From NCBI RefSeq assembly GCF_947503375.1, contig NZ_CANNDQ010000002.1, forward strand, positions 1 through 64,000: DNA of 64,000 bases. Direction: 5' to 3'. The notes beneath the pieces were generated by a model. The model worked only from the letters and a program-made list of their open reading frames with translations, did no database searches and was not told the DNA's origin. This DNA comes from an uncultured Psychroserpens sp. (GTDB taxonomy: Bacteria > Bacteroidota > Bacteroidia > Flavobacteriales > Flavobacteriaceae). The translations under genes and the position numbers were made by a program. Shown here piece by piece: positions 9,740 to 19,250 of the stretch. Positions within the stretch are counted from its first letter, which is position 1; each line of letters opens with the position of its first letter.

Positions 9740-10672
9740 ATGAAAACAGATATGAATGAAATAAGGATTTTTTCACCCGCTACTGTTGCTAATGTTTCCT
9801 GCGGTTTTGATGTTTTGGGCTTTTGCTTAGATACCATAGGTGATGAAATGGTTGTTAGAAAAACAAAAGAAAAAGGAGTTTCTATTTCTAAAATTATTGG
9901 TTCAGATTTACCTTATGACATTCAAAAAAATGTTGCTGGAGTTTCGGCGCTAGCCTTGTATGATGACGCCAAACCTAATTTTGGTTTCGACATTGAAATT
10001 TATAAGCATATCAAACCTGGAAGTGGAATCGGAAGCAGTGCTGCAAGCGCTTCAGGAAGTGTGTTTGCTATTAATGAATTGTTAGGTAGACCATATTCAA
10101 AAACACAACTTACCCACTTTGCTATGAAAGGTGAGGCTATAGCTAGCGGTAGTGAACATGCAGATAATATTGCTCCAACTATTTTTGGAGGTTTTACACT
10201 AATAAAAAATACATCTCCAATTAAGGTATTACAGCTACCTACTCCTGATGAGCTATATGCTATTATTATTCATCCCCAAATTGAAATCAAAACATCTTTA
10301 GCAAGAGCAATCTTACCTAATAGTATTCCTCTGAAAGATGCCATTACACAATGGTCAAACCTTGGAAGCTTAGTTCATGCACTGCATACCAACGATTATG
10401 ACTTACTAGGTAATTCATTAGAGGATGTTATTATTGAACCGCACAGAAGCGAACTAATTCCGCATTTTCAAATGGTAAAAAAAGAAGTACTAAATAATGG
10501 TGCTTTGGGTTGTGGTATTTCTGGCTCTGGTCCTTCTATATTTAGTTTATGCAAAGGCGTTAAAAATGCCAAACAAGTTAAGAATGCGATCAATAATAGC
10601 TATTTAAAAACAGAGGTTTCATTTGAAATTCATTTATCAAAAATTAACACAGAAGGTATTAAAATTTTATAG
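9740..10672 (+). CDS. thrB: Homoserine kinase
   Basis: 310-residue GHMP-family kinase that phosphorylates homoserine for threonine synthesis. Seen: the N-terminal SPATVANVSCGFDVLGFCLD, the ATP-binding loop KPGSGIGSSAASASGS (about 92-107) and the C-terminal GCGISGSGPSIFSLC. A second Met at 9752 (MNEIRIFSPA) is an equally possible start. It sits between thrA and thrC with short gaps of 14 bases on each side, which supports co-transcription. Confidence 0.96.
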   Translation: MKTDMNEIRIFSPATVANVSCGFDVLGFCLDTIGDEMVVRKTKEKGVSISKIIGSDLPYDIQKNVAGVSALALYDDAKPNFGFDIEIYKHIKPGSGIGSSAASASGSVFAINELLGRPYSKTQLTHFAMKGEAIASGSEHADNIAPTIFGGFTLIKNTSPIKVLQLPTPDELYAIIIHPQIEIKTSLARAILPNSIPLKDAITQWSNLGSLVHALHTNDYDLLGNSLEDVIIEPHRSELIPHFQMVKKEVLNNGALGCGISGSGPSIFSLCKGVKNAKQVKNAINNSYLKTEVSFEIHLSKINTEGIKIL

Positions 10673-10686
10673 AAACTCGGTTACTC

Positions 10687-11988
10687 ATGAACTATTTTAG
10701 TTTAAATAAAAAAGCGCCCAACACAACATTCAAAAATGCTGTCATTAAAGGACTTGCACCAGATAAAGGTTTATATTTTCCAGAAAAGATCGAGCCTTTA
10801 CCTAAATCATTTTTTGACACTATTGGCGCCTTATCAAATACTGAAATCGCCTATGAAACCATTAAACAATTTGTGTCTCCTGATATTCCAGAATCGGTCT
10901 TGAAAACGATTATTGAAGACACCTTGTGTTTTGATTTTCCGGTAATACCTATAAACGAAACTATTTCAACATTAGAGTTATTTCATGGCCCTACAATGGC
11001 CTTTAAAGATGTAGGAGCGCGTTTCATGGCTAGGTGCTTAGGTTATTTTAATACTGGCAAAACAGAGCAGGTAACAGTTTTAGTAGCCACATCTGGTGAT
11101 ACTGGAGGTGCTGTGGCCAATGGATTTCTGGACGTTAAAGGTGTAAATGTAGTTATTTTATACCCTTCTGGTAAGGTAAGTGATATTCAAGAAAAGCAAT
11201 TAACTACGTTAGGTCAAAATATTACTGCGTTAGAAGTAGATGGCGCATTTGACGATTGCCAAGATATGGTTAAGCGTGCATTTTTGGATGAAGAACTGAC
11301 TAGTGTAATGCAGCTTACTTCTGCAAACTCTATCAATGTAGCAAGATGGCTACCTCAGCTTTTCTATTTCATGTTTGCTTATAAAAGCTTACATAAGACT
11401 CATAGAACTATTGTGTTTTCGATTCCAAGCGGGAACTTTGGAAATATTTGTGCTGGCATGATGGCGCAGCAATTAGGTCTTCCTATTAAGCACTTTATAG
11501 CAGCAAATAATGCTAATAATGTGGTGACAGAGTATTTAAAAACCAACTCTTATAATCCAAAACCTTCAGTGCAAACTATAAGTAATGCAATGGATGTTGG
11601 TAACCCAAGTAATTTTATTCGTATTCAAGAAATATACAACCATAATTTTGATATTTTAAAAAATAACCTGTCTTCATATAGTTTTACAGATAATGAAACA
11701 AAAATGGCCATAAAAGAGCTATATGATACTTACAACTACATTTCTGACCCTCATGGTGCTGTAGGTTACCTAGGCTGTAAAGCCTTTTTAAAATCACATC
11801 CAGACACGTATTGTGTGTTCCTTGAAACTGCACATCCTACTAAATTTTTAGATGTTGTTGAAAGTGTTATTTCTGAAACCATTGATCTTCCTCCACAAAT
11901 TAAAGCTGTGATTGATAAAGAAAAGGTTGCTACTAAAATTTCTAATTACGGTGCGCTAAAAGATTTTTTATTGACATCTGTACACTAA
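10687..11988 (+). CDS. thrC: Threonine synthase
   Basis: 433-residue PLP enzyme converting O-phosphohomoserine to threonine. The cofactor lysine is Lys107 in HGPTMAFKDVGARFMAR; the phosphate-binding loop is ATSGDTGGAVANGF, and SANSINVARWLPQ is diagnostic of the family. Last gene of thrABC. Its TAA overlaps the stop of the convergent trhA gene and no hairpin separates them. Confidence 0.96.
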   Translation: MNYFSLNKKAPNTTFKNAVIKGLAPDKGLYFPEKIEPLPKSFFDTIGALSNTEIAYETIKQFVSPDIPESVLKTIIEDTLCFDFPVIPINETISTLELFHGPTMAFKDVGARFMARCLGYFNTGKTEQVTVLVATSGDTGGAVANGFLDVKGVNVVILYPSGKVSDIQEKQLTTLGQNITALEVDGAFDDCQDMVKRAFLDEELTSVMQLTSANSINVARWLPQLFYFMFAYKSLHKTHRTIVFSIPSGNFGNICAGMMAQQLGLPIKHFIAANNANNVVTEYLKTNSYNPKPSVQTISNAMDVGNPSNFIRIQEIYNHNFDILKNNLSSYSFTDNETKMAIKELYDTYNYISDPHGAVGYLGCKAFLKSHPDTYCVFLETAHPTKFLDVVESVISETIDLPPQIKAVIDKEKVATKISNYGALKDFLLTSVH

Positions 11989-12611
11989 ATAACGTAATAG
12001 TACACCATGAAAAAGTGACATATAGCGCCACCTAAAACAAATAGGTGCCAAATAACATGGTTGTAGGGAATTTTCTCAATAGCATAAAAAATAATTCCTA
12101 AGGTATAGAAAGCACCACCTGCAAATAGTAAATACAGCCCATTTAAATGCATTCTTTCTGCTAAATTTGAAAAATCGAAAACAATCAACCAACCCATTAC
12201 CAAATACAAAAGTGTAGAAAACGTCTCAAATTTACCTGTAAAGAACAGTTTTAAAATAACTCCAAAAGCAGCAATACTCCAAACAACCCAAAATAGTAGC
12301 CATCCCAAGCTATCTGAGAGAACAATTAGCAATACTGGTGTATAAGTACCTGCAATAAGCAGATATATACTAATGTGATCAATAATTCTAAAGTAATGTT
12401 TACGCTTATCACCATTTACTGCGTGATAAAATGTAGATGCTAAAAAGAGAATAATAATTGATATGCCATATACGATAACACTAAATAGAGCATAAGGTCT
12501 TTCACTTTTTAAAAAAATAATAAGTAGTATTAAACCTGCTATCCCTAAAGCAGCTCCTATACCATGGCTCCATGCATTTAACCGTTCTTCTAATGGCGAT
12601 TGTGTTCGCAT
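11985..12611 (-). CDS. TrhA/hemolysin III family membrane protein
   Basis: 208 residues with about seven predicted membrane helices. Family signatures: N-terminal RLNAWSHGIGAALG, the STFYHAVNGDKRKHYFRIIDHISIYLLIAGTYTP region (cited here in parts; conserved His and Asp), and the C-terminal HxxxH-like VIWHLFVLGGAICHFFM. This is the PAQR/hemolysin III superfamily, which bacteria use in membrane homeostasis; real haemolytic activity is unlikely to be its main role. The start codon overlaps the stop of the upstream DUF4294 gene (TAATG), which implies translational coupling. Confidence 0.9.
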   Translation of the reverse strand: MRTQSPLEERLNAWSHGIGAALGIAGLILLIIFLKSERPYALFSVIVYGISIIILFLASTFYHAVNGDKRKHYFRIIDHISIYLLIAGTYTPVLLIVLSDSLGWLLFWVVWSIAAFGVILKLFFTGKFETFSTLLYLVMGWLIVFDFSNLAERMHLNGLYLLFAGGAFYTLGIIFYAIEKIPYNHVIWHLFVLGGAICHFFMVYYYVI

Positions 12612-13297
12612 TATTGTTTGACCTCTACAGTTTTATTGTCTAACCATTTCGTTGTTAAATCATAGTAATCAAATTCTACAACTGGCTCTTGTCGTTCTAA
12701 CTTTCCATCTTGAAAAGCACGTTCTAATATATCTTCAATTAAAAAGTCTTCCTTAGCATGTAAAGGATCAAACTCTCGTTTTAATGAAATGTCAAACATA
12801 CTAGCTGTGGTGTTGAACCAAAATGCACGCCATCCATTACGTAATTCTTTAATTAACTGAAAGGTGGTTTTTCCAGTTTGTCTATGAATGAGCTTAACTA
12901 GTATCTGACCTTCTGTACGTGTTAATTTTTTTAACTCGGCTGAAAATTCATCTTCGATGTACTTCTGAATTATTTTTGCATAACGTTTTTTTGCTCGTTT
13001 ACTCTCTAAAGTTTCAAGACGAGCTTTTAATGCAACTAGTCGTTCTGCTGCTAATTTAGCATAAGGATAAACTTTTAATGTTTTTCGCTTTAAGACCAAA
13101 TACCTAATACGCTCATCTTTACTATCAAATTTTAGTTTTCGTAGCATAATAACCTCATCTAATTCAATAGCAGTTTGTGGGATAGAATCGCCTTCAACCA
13201 AAATATATTCAACGGCTGTTGTGTCCTGCTGTACTGGCTTGATTTGAGCCATTAGCAAAACCGGAAATAAAAGATATAAGTACGTTATAAACTTCAT
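12611..13297 (-). CDS. DUF4294 secreted protein
   Basis: 228 residues from ATG 13297; the frame could begin at 13321, but MKFITYLYLLFPVLLMAQ is a clean signal peptide starting at the inner Met. The mature chain is very basic and helical (KRKTLKVYPYAKLAAERLVALKARL), then GQILVKLIHRQTGKTTFQLIKELRNGWRAFWF, quoted in outline only, and a C-terminal LKREFDPLHAKEDFLIE. It matches the Bacteroidota-only family DUF4294 as I remember it, for which no function is known. It is coupled to the TrhA-like gene by overlapping stop and start. Confidence 0.8.
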   Translation of the reverse strand: MKFITYLYLLFPVLLMAQIKPVQQDTTAVEYILVEGDSIPQTAIELDEVIMLRKLKFDSKDERIRYLVLKRKTLKVYPYAKLAAERLVALKARLETLESKRAKKRYAKIIQKYIEDEFSAELKKLTRTEGQILVKLIHRQTGKTTFQLIKELRNGWRAFWFNTTASMFDISLKREFDPLHAKEDFLIEDILERAFQDGKLERQEPVVEFDYYDLTTKWLDNKTVEVKQ

Positions 13298-13400
13298 TAC
13301 ATAATACTGTGCTAAAACCATTCCAAAATTACGGATTTACAGGTACTAAAACCTTAAAATCGTATTAATATTATAATTAAATCCATTTTTCTTGTACTTA

Positions 13401-13440
13401 AAAAAACCCATAAATGATAATCATTTATGGGTTTTTTTTA
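13401..13440 (-). terminator. Intrinsic terminator of the ABC/M1 peptidase gene
   Basis: A perfect 11-bp stem, CCCATAAATGA / TCATTTATGGG with a three-base loop (13407-13431), flanked by six A and seven T. It lies just past the stop at 13454 of the leftward permease/aminopeptidase gene. Confidence 0.88.
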
Positions 13441-13453
13441 TGTTGTCAATTAT

Positions 13454-16400
13454 TTAAAGCCGCTGTCGATTATCATCAGACCTAGTATCGATTAGCTTAT
13501 TGTAAGGATCTACGCCAACTTCTGTTGGTTGTTCGTCTACAATGATAGATATCTTATTATTAATTTTTGAAATCTTATGCTTTTTCAAATACAGTACTTT
13601 TTCTTTTTTCTTTCCATTGACATCATCTTCAGCAAAGACGCCAATATCTATATAATCTTTTAACGGTACTGAAAGTAGTGGTCGTGTCTTTCCTTCTGGC
13701 AAAAACGAAATAGAGTCTTGATCTGCTTCAGAGTAATAACGCTTTCCTTTTTCATCATTTCTGTATTTGCTCACATTGAATTCAATATCAACTTTATACT
13801 TACCGTCATCCAACGCTGTACTAGAAACGTCAACCACTCTATTGTCATATAATGTAATGGTTTCAAACATATCTTTAATTACATATTGTAAACTATCTGG
13901 CGTTACAGCTTTAATATGATTAACCATATCTATTGAGGTCGTATAAGGCGGTTCTTGAAACTTTACTTTCTCAACATAATCTTTAAGTGCATTATTAAGC
14001 ACATCGTCTCCAATATAATCACTCAAAGCATAAAAAATAAGTGACCCTTTTTGATAACGAATATACCCTTGTCCATCATTATACATCAACGGCTTTTCTC
14101 GTTTACTTTCAAACGTTCGTCGTGTTAAATAATCATCTAGAGACTTCTTCAAAAACTTGCGCATTTGTGATTTTCCAATCTCCTTTTCAAGTACTTTAAG
14201 TGCTACATACTCAGATAAACTCTCAGATAGCATTGTTGCTCCTAGTACATCTGCTCCAATAACTTGATGTGCCCACCATTGATGAGCTACCTCATGTACT
14301 GTAATGGCATAAGTATAATCAACGCCTCCTTCTTCGCTATCGTCAACATCTGCTATAAAGCCTGCATCTCCAGCAAAAGGAATTGTATTAGGAAATGATT
14401 GTGCAAAACTTCCTCTTGGGAATTCAACAATACGCAACTGTTTATGTTGGTACGGACTAAAATTCTCGCTATTGTACTCAAGTGAGGCTTTCATACCTCG
14501 CATCATACGATCTAAATTATACTCATGTCCTTTATGATAGTAGATTTCAAGATCTACATCTTTCCATTTATCACGCTTAACTTCATATTCAGCTGAGTTA
14601 AAAGCGTAAAAATGCAGAATCTTACTATCCATCTTATAGTTAAAATAATGCCTACCACCTTCTGTCCATTCCTTCTGAAGGTAACCAGGAGCTATTGCTA
14701 TTTGGTCTTCGCTCGTACTAACAGTAGCTTCAAAATCAATCCAATCACTATCCTTGGAGATATAAGTGTTTCCTAATGCAGTAGAATCACTTGGATGCGG
14801 TTTTAACTCATTTGGAGGTAATCCATATTTTTCTCGTGTCTTATCATCTGTTAATTCACCTCCACTATATCCAAAACCAGGAAATAACTGAACATTGTTT
14901 ATAAAGGTTCCATTTGCAATTACGGGTGAGTTACGTCTTAAAATGGTATTAGGCTTATTTTTAACAGTGAAATACAACTGTATTGAGTCTCCAGGATTCA
15001 ATGGTTGCTTTAATTTGTATATGTCGAAATTATATAACGTGTCTTCTAAAACTAAAGTATTATCTCTATCAAATTTAAATGTACTTGGATAACTGTTGTG
15101 ATTTAAGAAAAGACTATCTATCACCTGATTGGTTTTATTAACCATCGTATAATTTCCAGAGGCATCAAAATTTAACATTTTAGGAAAAATATTAAGATCA
15201 ACTTTAACAGCAACAATTCTAGGTTGCGCATAGTCTTCATACTTTTTGTATTTCTTTTCCCATTCAACAGACTGTTCTTCTCGTTCTTTAGAAGAATAAC
15301 GTGTGTTGGCTATATTATTTTCGTGATAGATTTTAAATCCTAAAGATAAAAATCCAATCAGTAAAATTATAAATGTAGTAGCCACTGGTAACTTAAATCT
15401 AGATCTAGCAATCTTTAATCGTTCTTTAAATGAATGTGGTAATCCTCTAACCCAAAATAAGCCTGCTATGAGCATTAAAATCAAACCTGCTATAAACCAA
15501 TAACCTTTGTAGATTAGATAACGTGCTAGCGAATTACCATATCCGTTCATATCGTTATAGCTAAACCCAGGACCTTCATTATATTTAAAGATAGATTGTT
15601 CAACACCCGCAAGACCTAACAATGGAATACCTATAGACAATACAATAAGTACAAACAACCCTAAATATGGATTTCTAATTAGTGTTTGTACCATAAGTGA
15701 TAAAAATGCCCATATGATGTAATTAATAAGTTTTAAACCGTAAAGCTCTTTAATGTACAAGCCTAATTCAATATCATAATACCCTTTATATAATTGAAAT
15801 AAAATTCCTGATATCATTATTACAGATAATAACAACATTTGCATTTTCACAATCGCTATAAATTTAGATAAGAAAAGTGACCAATTAGGAATTGGTGTAA
15901 CGTCTTCTAAACCATTCATTCGTGTTATTTTACTTCGGTTTACTAGCATACCAGCATACAAGAACGTACAAATATTAATTGCTATTACAAAAGCACCTCC
16001 ACCTTGTAACATGCGCCATGTTCTTGGGTAAGTTGGTGTTCCAAATGGGTTGCTAAAATCAGAAAGTGCTATTAAAACAATAATCAATCCTACTAGAACA
16101 ATACTAATAAACGGCCAACTTTTAACGATATATTTAAATTCAACATTAGAAATCTTCCATGTGGCTTTTAAATTCTGAATAAATGAATAATCAAAATTTA
16201 CTTTTGGAAGGTTGATTCTAGTTATACCACCAAAATTACTTTTAGTTGAACGCTCTCCTTTTTTCTTTTTGAACAATGAAAATGAAATCGCATTTTGGCT
16301 AAACGTAAAAAATTTATAAACTAAACCAAATATCAAGCTTGCAATACCTAACCACAATAACCTATTGTAAAGAATAACTTCTTTTATGGGCAAATGCAAC

Positions 16401-17101
16401 TCATTTTGTTCAGCTACAGTCCAATATCGTGTATAATATTGCACTGCTGCTGCTCCATAAGGATCCAACATGGCGGCCATATATCTATGCTCTGGGTCAG
16501 ATAGCAAGCCTTCTGTTAACCCTTGTACAAAAAGTAATAAGATAACCGTAATAAAACCTGCTGCTATATTTCTAGTAAATGTAACTACAGCAAATACAAT
16601 GGCGCCAAACAATAAGATATTTGGTAAGATGTAAAGCCAATATGTATTGAAATAAGAACTGAAATCAAAGGCGGTTACTATGTCTGGATTTGTTCCAGGA
16701 AGTCTAAATCCAATAAAAATACCAATACCAATCATTAATACGATGCAGGTAACTATAAGTATGGAACTAAAAAATTTAGCAAATAAATAATTAGCCTTAG
16801 AAAATGGATAAGAATATAAGATTGTATGCATTTCACTCTTATAATCTCTGTACACTGACACACCAATAATTGAAGGAAACAGAAAGAAAATAAATATCGA
16901 TAATCCGCTAAATAGATTATTAATTCCTAATGGCGAATTTACTATTCTAGAAGAACCAGTAGTAACCGTTACACTATCGAAAATTCCAGCTGAAGAAGCC
17001 GAAAATAATAAAGATAATGCAAAGAAAATTGATAAATATATGTAAAAGGCTGGTCTTTTAATCCAGTATTTTATTTCATGAAAAAATATAGTTGAAAACA
17101 T
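13454..17101 (-). CDS. ABC-2 type permease fused to M1 family aminopeptidase
   Basis: 1215 residues. The first roughly 600 residues hold many hydrophobic segments in two permease-like halves, beginning MFSTIFFHEIKYWIKRP; a second half starts near VEFKYIVKSWPFISIV. The C-terminal part is an extracytoplasmic M1 zinc peptidase with HEVAH at 936-940, then QWW, and a likely third ligand Glu960 in SESLSEY, one residue further than the usual HExxH-x18-E spacing. A standard GAMEN exopeptidase motif is not visible, so peptidase specificity is uncertain. The ATPase partner is 30 bases upstream on the same strand. Such fusions recur in Bacteroidota; the substrate is unknown. Confidence 0.9.
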   Translation of the reverse strand: MFSTIFFHEIKYWIKRPAFYIYLSIFFALSLLFSASSAGIFDSVTVTTGSSRIVNSPLGINNLFSGLSIFIFFLFPSIIGVSVYRDYKSEMHTILYSYPFSKANYLFAKFFSSILIVTCIVLMIGIGIFIGFRLPGTNPDIVTAFDFSSYFNTYWLYILPNILLFGAIVFAVVTFTRNIAAGFITVILLLFVQGLTEGLLSDPEHRYMAAMLDPYGAAAVQYYTRYWTVAEQNELHLPIKEVILYNRLLWLGIASLIFGLVYKFFTFSQNAISFSLFKKKKGERSTKSNFGGITRINLPKVNFDYSFIQNLKATWKISNVEFKYIVKSWPFISIVLVGLIIVLIALSDFSNPFGTPTYPRTWRMLQGGGAFVIAINICTFLYAGMLVNRSKITRMNGLEDVTPIPNWSLFLSKFIAIVKMQMLLLSVIMISGILFQLYKGYYDIELGLYIKELYGLKLINYIIWAFLSLMVQTLIRNPYLGLFVLIVLSIGIPLLGLAGVEQSIFKYNEGPGFSYNDMNGYGNSLARYLIYKGYWFIAGLILMLIAGLFWVRGLPHSFKERLKIARSRFKLPVATTFIILLIGFLSLGFKIYHENNIANTRYSSKEREEQSVEWEKKYKKYEDYAQPRIVAVKVDLNIFPKMLNFDASGNYTMVNKTNQVIDSLFLNHNSYPSTFKFDRDNTLVLEDTLYNFDIYKLKQPLNPGDSIQLYFTVKNKPNTILRRNSPVIANGTFINNVQLFPGFGYSGGELTDDKTREKYGLPPNELKPHPSDSTALGNTYISKDSDWIDFEATVSTSEDQIAIAPGYLQKEWTEGGRHYFNYKMDSKILHFYAFNSAEYEVKRDKWKDVDLEIYYHKGHEYNLDRMMRGMKASLEYNSENFSPYQHKQLRIVEFPRGSFAQSFPNTIPFAGDAGFIADVDDSEEGGVDYTYAITVHEVAHQWWAHQVIGADVLGATMLSESLSEYVALKVLEKEIGKSQMRKFLKKSLDDYLTRRTFESKREKPLMYNDGQGYIRYQKGSLIFYALSDYIGDDVLNNALKDYVEKVKFQEPPYTTSIDMVNHIKAVTPDSLQYVIKDMFETITLYDNRVVDVSSTALDDGKYKVDIEFNVSKYRNDEKGKRYYSEADQDSISFLPEGKTRPLLSVPLKDYIDIGVFAEDDVNGKKKEKVLYLKKHKISKINNKISIIVDEQPTEVGVDPYNKLIDTRSDDNRQRL

Positions 17102-17131
17102 AATGTATTTTTTAATAATTAAAGATCAATC

Positions 17132-18019
17132 TTAACTTAGCACAGGTTCGTCATGCCTTAATGCTATAAAATACACGTCGTCTAATTGTGGTTCTGCATA
17201 GGAGAAGTCCTCATCAGGACTCTCATCTGATAACACTCTTATATTTAAGCTATTGTCTTCATTATAGTTTGATGAAAGCACATTGTATTTGGTTTCATTA
17301 ATTTCTAAATCTTCTCGTTGTATAACTTTAGTCCAAATCTTACCGTTCAATTCTTCTCTAGCTTTAGTAGGAGTAGAATGCTTTAAAATACGACCTCCAT
17401 TCAAAATAGCCATTTCATTACATAATTCTTTTACATCTTCTACAATGTGTGTAGAAAATATTACTGTGCAATTGGTTCCTACTTCTCTGAGTACGTTCAA
17501 AAACCGGTGTCTTTCAGCTGGATCTAAACCTGCCGTTGGCTCATCTACAATGATTAGTTTCGGATTATTAAGTAATAATTGTGCAATGCCAAATCGTTGT
17601 TTCATTCCACCAGAATAACCAGCCACATTCTTTTTTCTAACATCATACAAATTGGTAATCTCTAAGACTTCTTTCACCAAAACTCCTCTGTCCGATTTTG
17701 AACTTACCCCTTTTAAAGTAGCAAAGTAATCTAATAGTGCTTCGGCAGACATTTTAGGATACACACCAAAAGACTGTGGCAGATAACCTAAGATCTTTCT
17801 CAGTGCCATTTTATCTTCTAAAACATTGATATCGCCAAACATAATAGATCCAGAGTCAGGACTCTGCAGTGTTGCAATAGTTCGCATCAATGAGGACTTA
17901 CCTGCACCATTAGGTCCTAACAAACCAAACATTCCTGTTCCAATTTCAAGGCTAAGATTATCTATAGCTTTTACTCCATTCTTGTAGGTCTTTGTTAAAT
18001 CTGTAATGACTAGTTTCAT
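17132..18019 (-). CDS. ABC transporter ATP-binding protein
   Basis: 295 residues. Walker A GPNGAGKSS (35-43), signature YSGGMKQR (135-142), Walker B LIIVDE (155-160), and the H-loop in IFSTHIVEDV. The C-terminal 70 residues are an acidic regulatory-like tail. It precedes the permease/M1 fusion in the same operon and should power it. The promoter must lie in 18020-18154, shared divergently with the M42 peptidase gene. Confidence 0.93.
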   Translation of the reverse strand: MKLVITDLTKTYKNGVKAIDNLSLEIGTGMFGLLGPNGAGKSSLMRTIATLQSPDSGSIMFGDINVLEDKMALRKILGYLPQSFGVYPKMSAEALLDYFATLKGVSSKSDRGVLVKEVLEITNLYDVRKKNVAGYSGGMKQRFGIAQLLLNNPKLIIVDEPTAGLDPAERHRFLNVLREVGTNCTVIFSTHIVEDVKELCNEMAILNGGRILKHSTPTKAREELNGKIWTKVIQREDLEINETKYNVLSSNYNEDNSLNIRVLSDESPDEDFSYAEPQLDDVYFIALRHDEPVLS

Positions 18020-18154
18020 TTGTTTTAGTTTAAAAATTAATTTATAAGCTGATAGGTGTAAAAATAGTTCATTTTGTTACAAAAATTAATTCACTAACGT
18101 TTTAATACTAAATAAATCCTTTTATTTTTACACAAATACAAACAATGAATACTT

Positions 18155-19243
18155 ATGGCTACAAAAAGCATACTTAATAAAAAATCACTTGATTTCCTTG
18201 AGAACTATTTGAATAATGCAGCTCCAACTGGTTACGAATGGGATGGACAAAAATTATGGATGGATTATCTTAAACCTTACGTAGATGAATTTATTACTGA
18301 TACTTACGGAACTGCGGTTGGTGTGATCAATCCAAAGGCAAAATACAAAGTAGTTATTGAAGGTCATGCAGATGAAATCTCATGGTATGTTAATTATATA
18401 TCAGATAACGGGTTAATCTATGTTATAAGAAATGGAGGTAGCGATCATCAGATAGCACCAAGTAAAGTGGTGAATATCCATACTAAAAAGGGAATCGTAA
18501 AAGGTGTTTTTGGATGGCCAGCAATTCACACCAGAAACAGAGCTAAAGAGGAAGCTCCAAAGCCTGATAATATTTTTATAGATTGTGGTTGCGCTACTAA
18601 AGAAGATGTTGAAAAATTAGGCGTTCATGTTGGTTGTGTGATTACTTATCCTGACGAATTCCATATTTTAAACAAAGATAAATTCGTGTGCCGCGCATTA
18701 GATAACAGAATGGGTGGTTTCATGATAGCGCAAGTAGCACGGTTGCTTAAAGAAAATAAAAAGAAATTACCTTTTGGATTATATATCACAAACTCTGTTC
18801 AAGAAGAGATCGGACTCCGAGGTGCTCAAATGATTACTGAGACCATAAAACCAAATGTTGCTATTGTTACTGATGTTACACACGATACCACAACACCTAT
18901 GATCGATAAGAAAAAAGAAGGTCATCTCGAGTTAGGTAAAGGTCCTGTTGTGGCTTATGCACCAGCTGTACAACAAAAATTGCGTGATCTAATTACAGAT
19001 ACAGCAGAAGCAAATAAAATTCCTTTCCAACGCTCTGCATTATCTAGATCCACTGGCACAGATACAGATGCATTTGCATACAGTAACGGAGGTGTTGCTT
19101 CCGCATTGATTTCATTACCCTTACGTTATATGCATACTACTGTAGAGATGGTACATCGAAAAGATGTAGAAAACGTGATTAAAATGATATATGAAACACT
19201 ACTTAACATAAAAGAAGGTGACACTTTTTCATATTTTGATTAA
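18155..19243 (+). CDS. M42 family metallopeptidase
   Basis: 362 residues, typical for this cytosolic aminopeptidase family. Metal-site segments: VVIEGHADEISWYV (His71, Asp73), CRALDNRMGGF with the bridging Asp, QEEIGLRGAQ with the catalytic Glu pair, and IVTDVTHDTT. The C-terminal LPLRYMHTTVEMVHRKDV is also diagnostic. Known members are dinuclear aminopeptidases that trim peptides. It starts 135 bases from the divergent ATPase gene and is followed after seven bases by the aminotransferase gene, which suggests an operon reaching 21.7 kb. Confidence 0.93.
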   Translation: MATKSILNKKSLDFLENYLNNAAPTGYEWDGQKLWMDYLKPYVDEFITDTYGTAVGVINPKAKYKVVIEGHADEISWYVNYISDNGLIYVIRNGGSDHQIAPSKVVNIHTKKGIVKGVFGWPAIHTRNRAKEEAPKPDNIFIDCGCATKEDVEKLGVHVGCVITYPDEFHILNKDKFVCRALDNRMGGFMIAQVARLLKENKKKLPFGLYITNSVQEEIGLRGAQMITETIKPNVAIVTDVTHDTTTPMIDKKKEGHLELGKGPVVAYAPAVQQKLRDLITDTAEANKIPFQRSALSRSTGTDTDAFAYSNGGVASALISLPLRYMHTTVEMVHRKDVENVIKMIYETLLNIKEGDTFSYFD

Positions 19244-19250
19244 ATAAATA

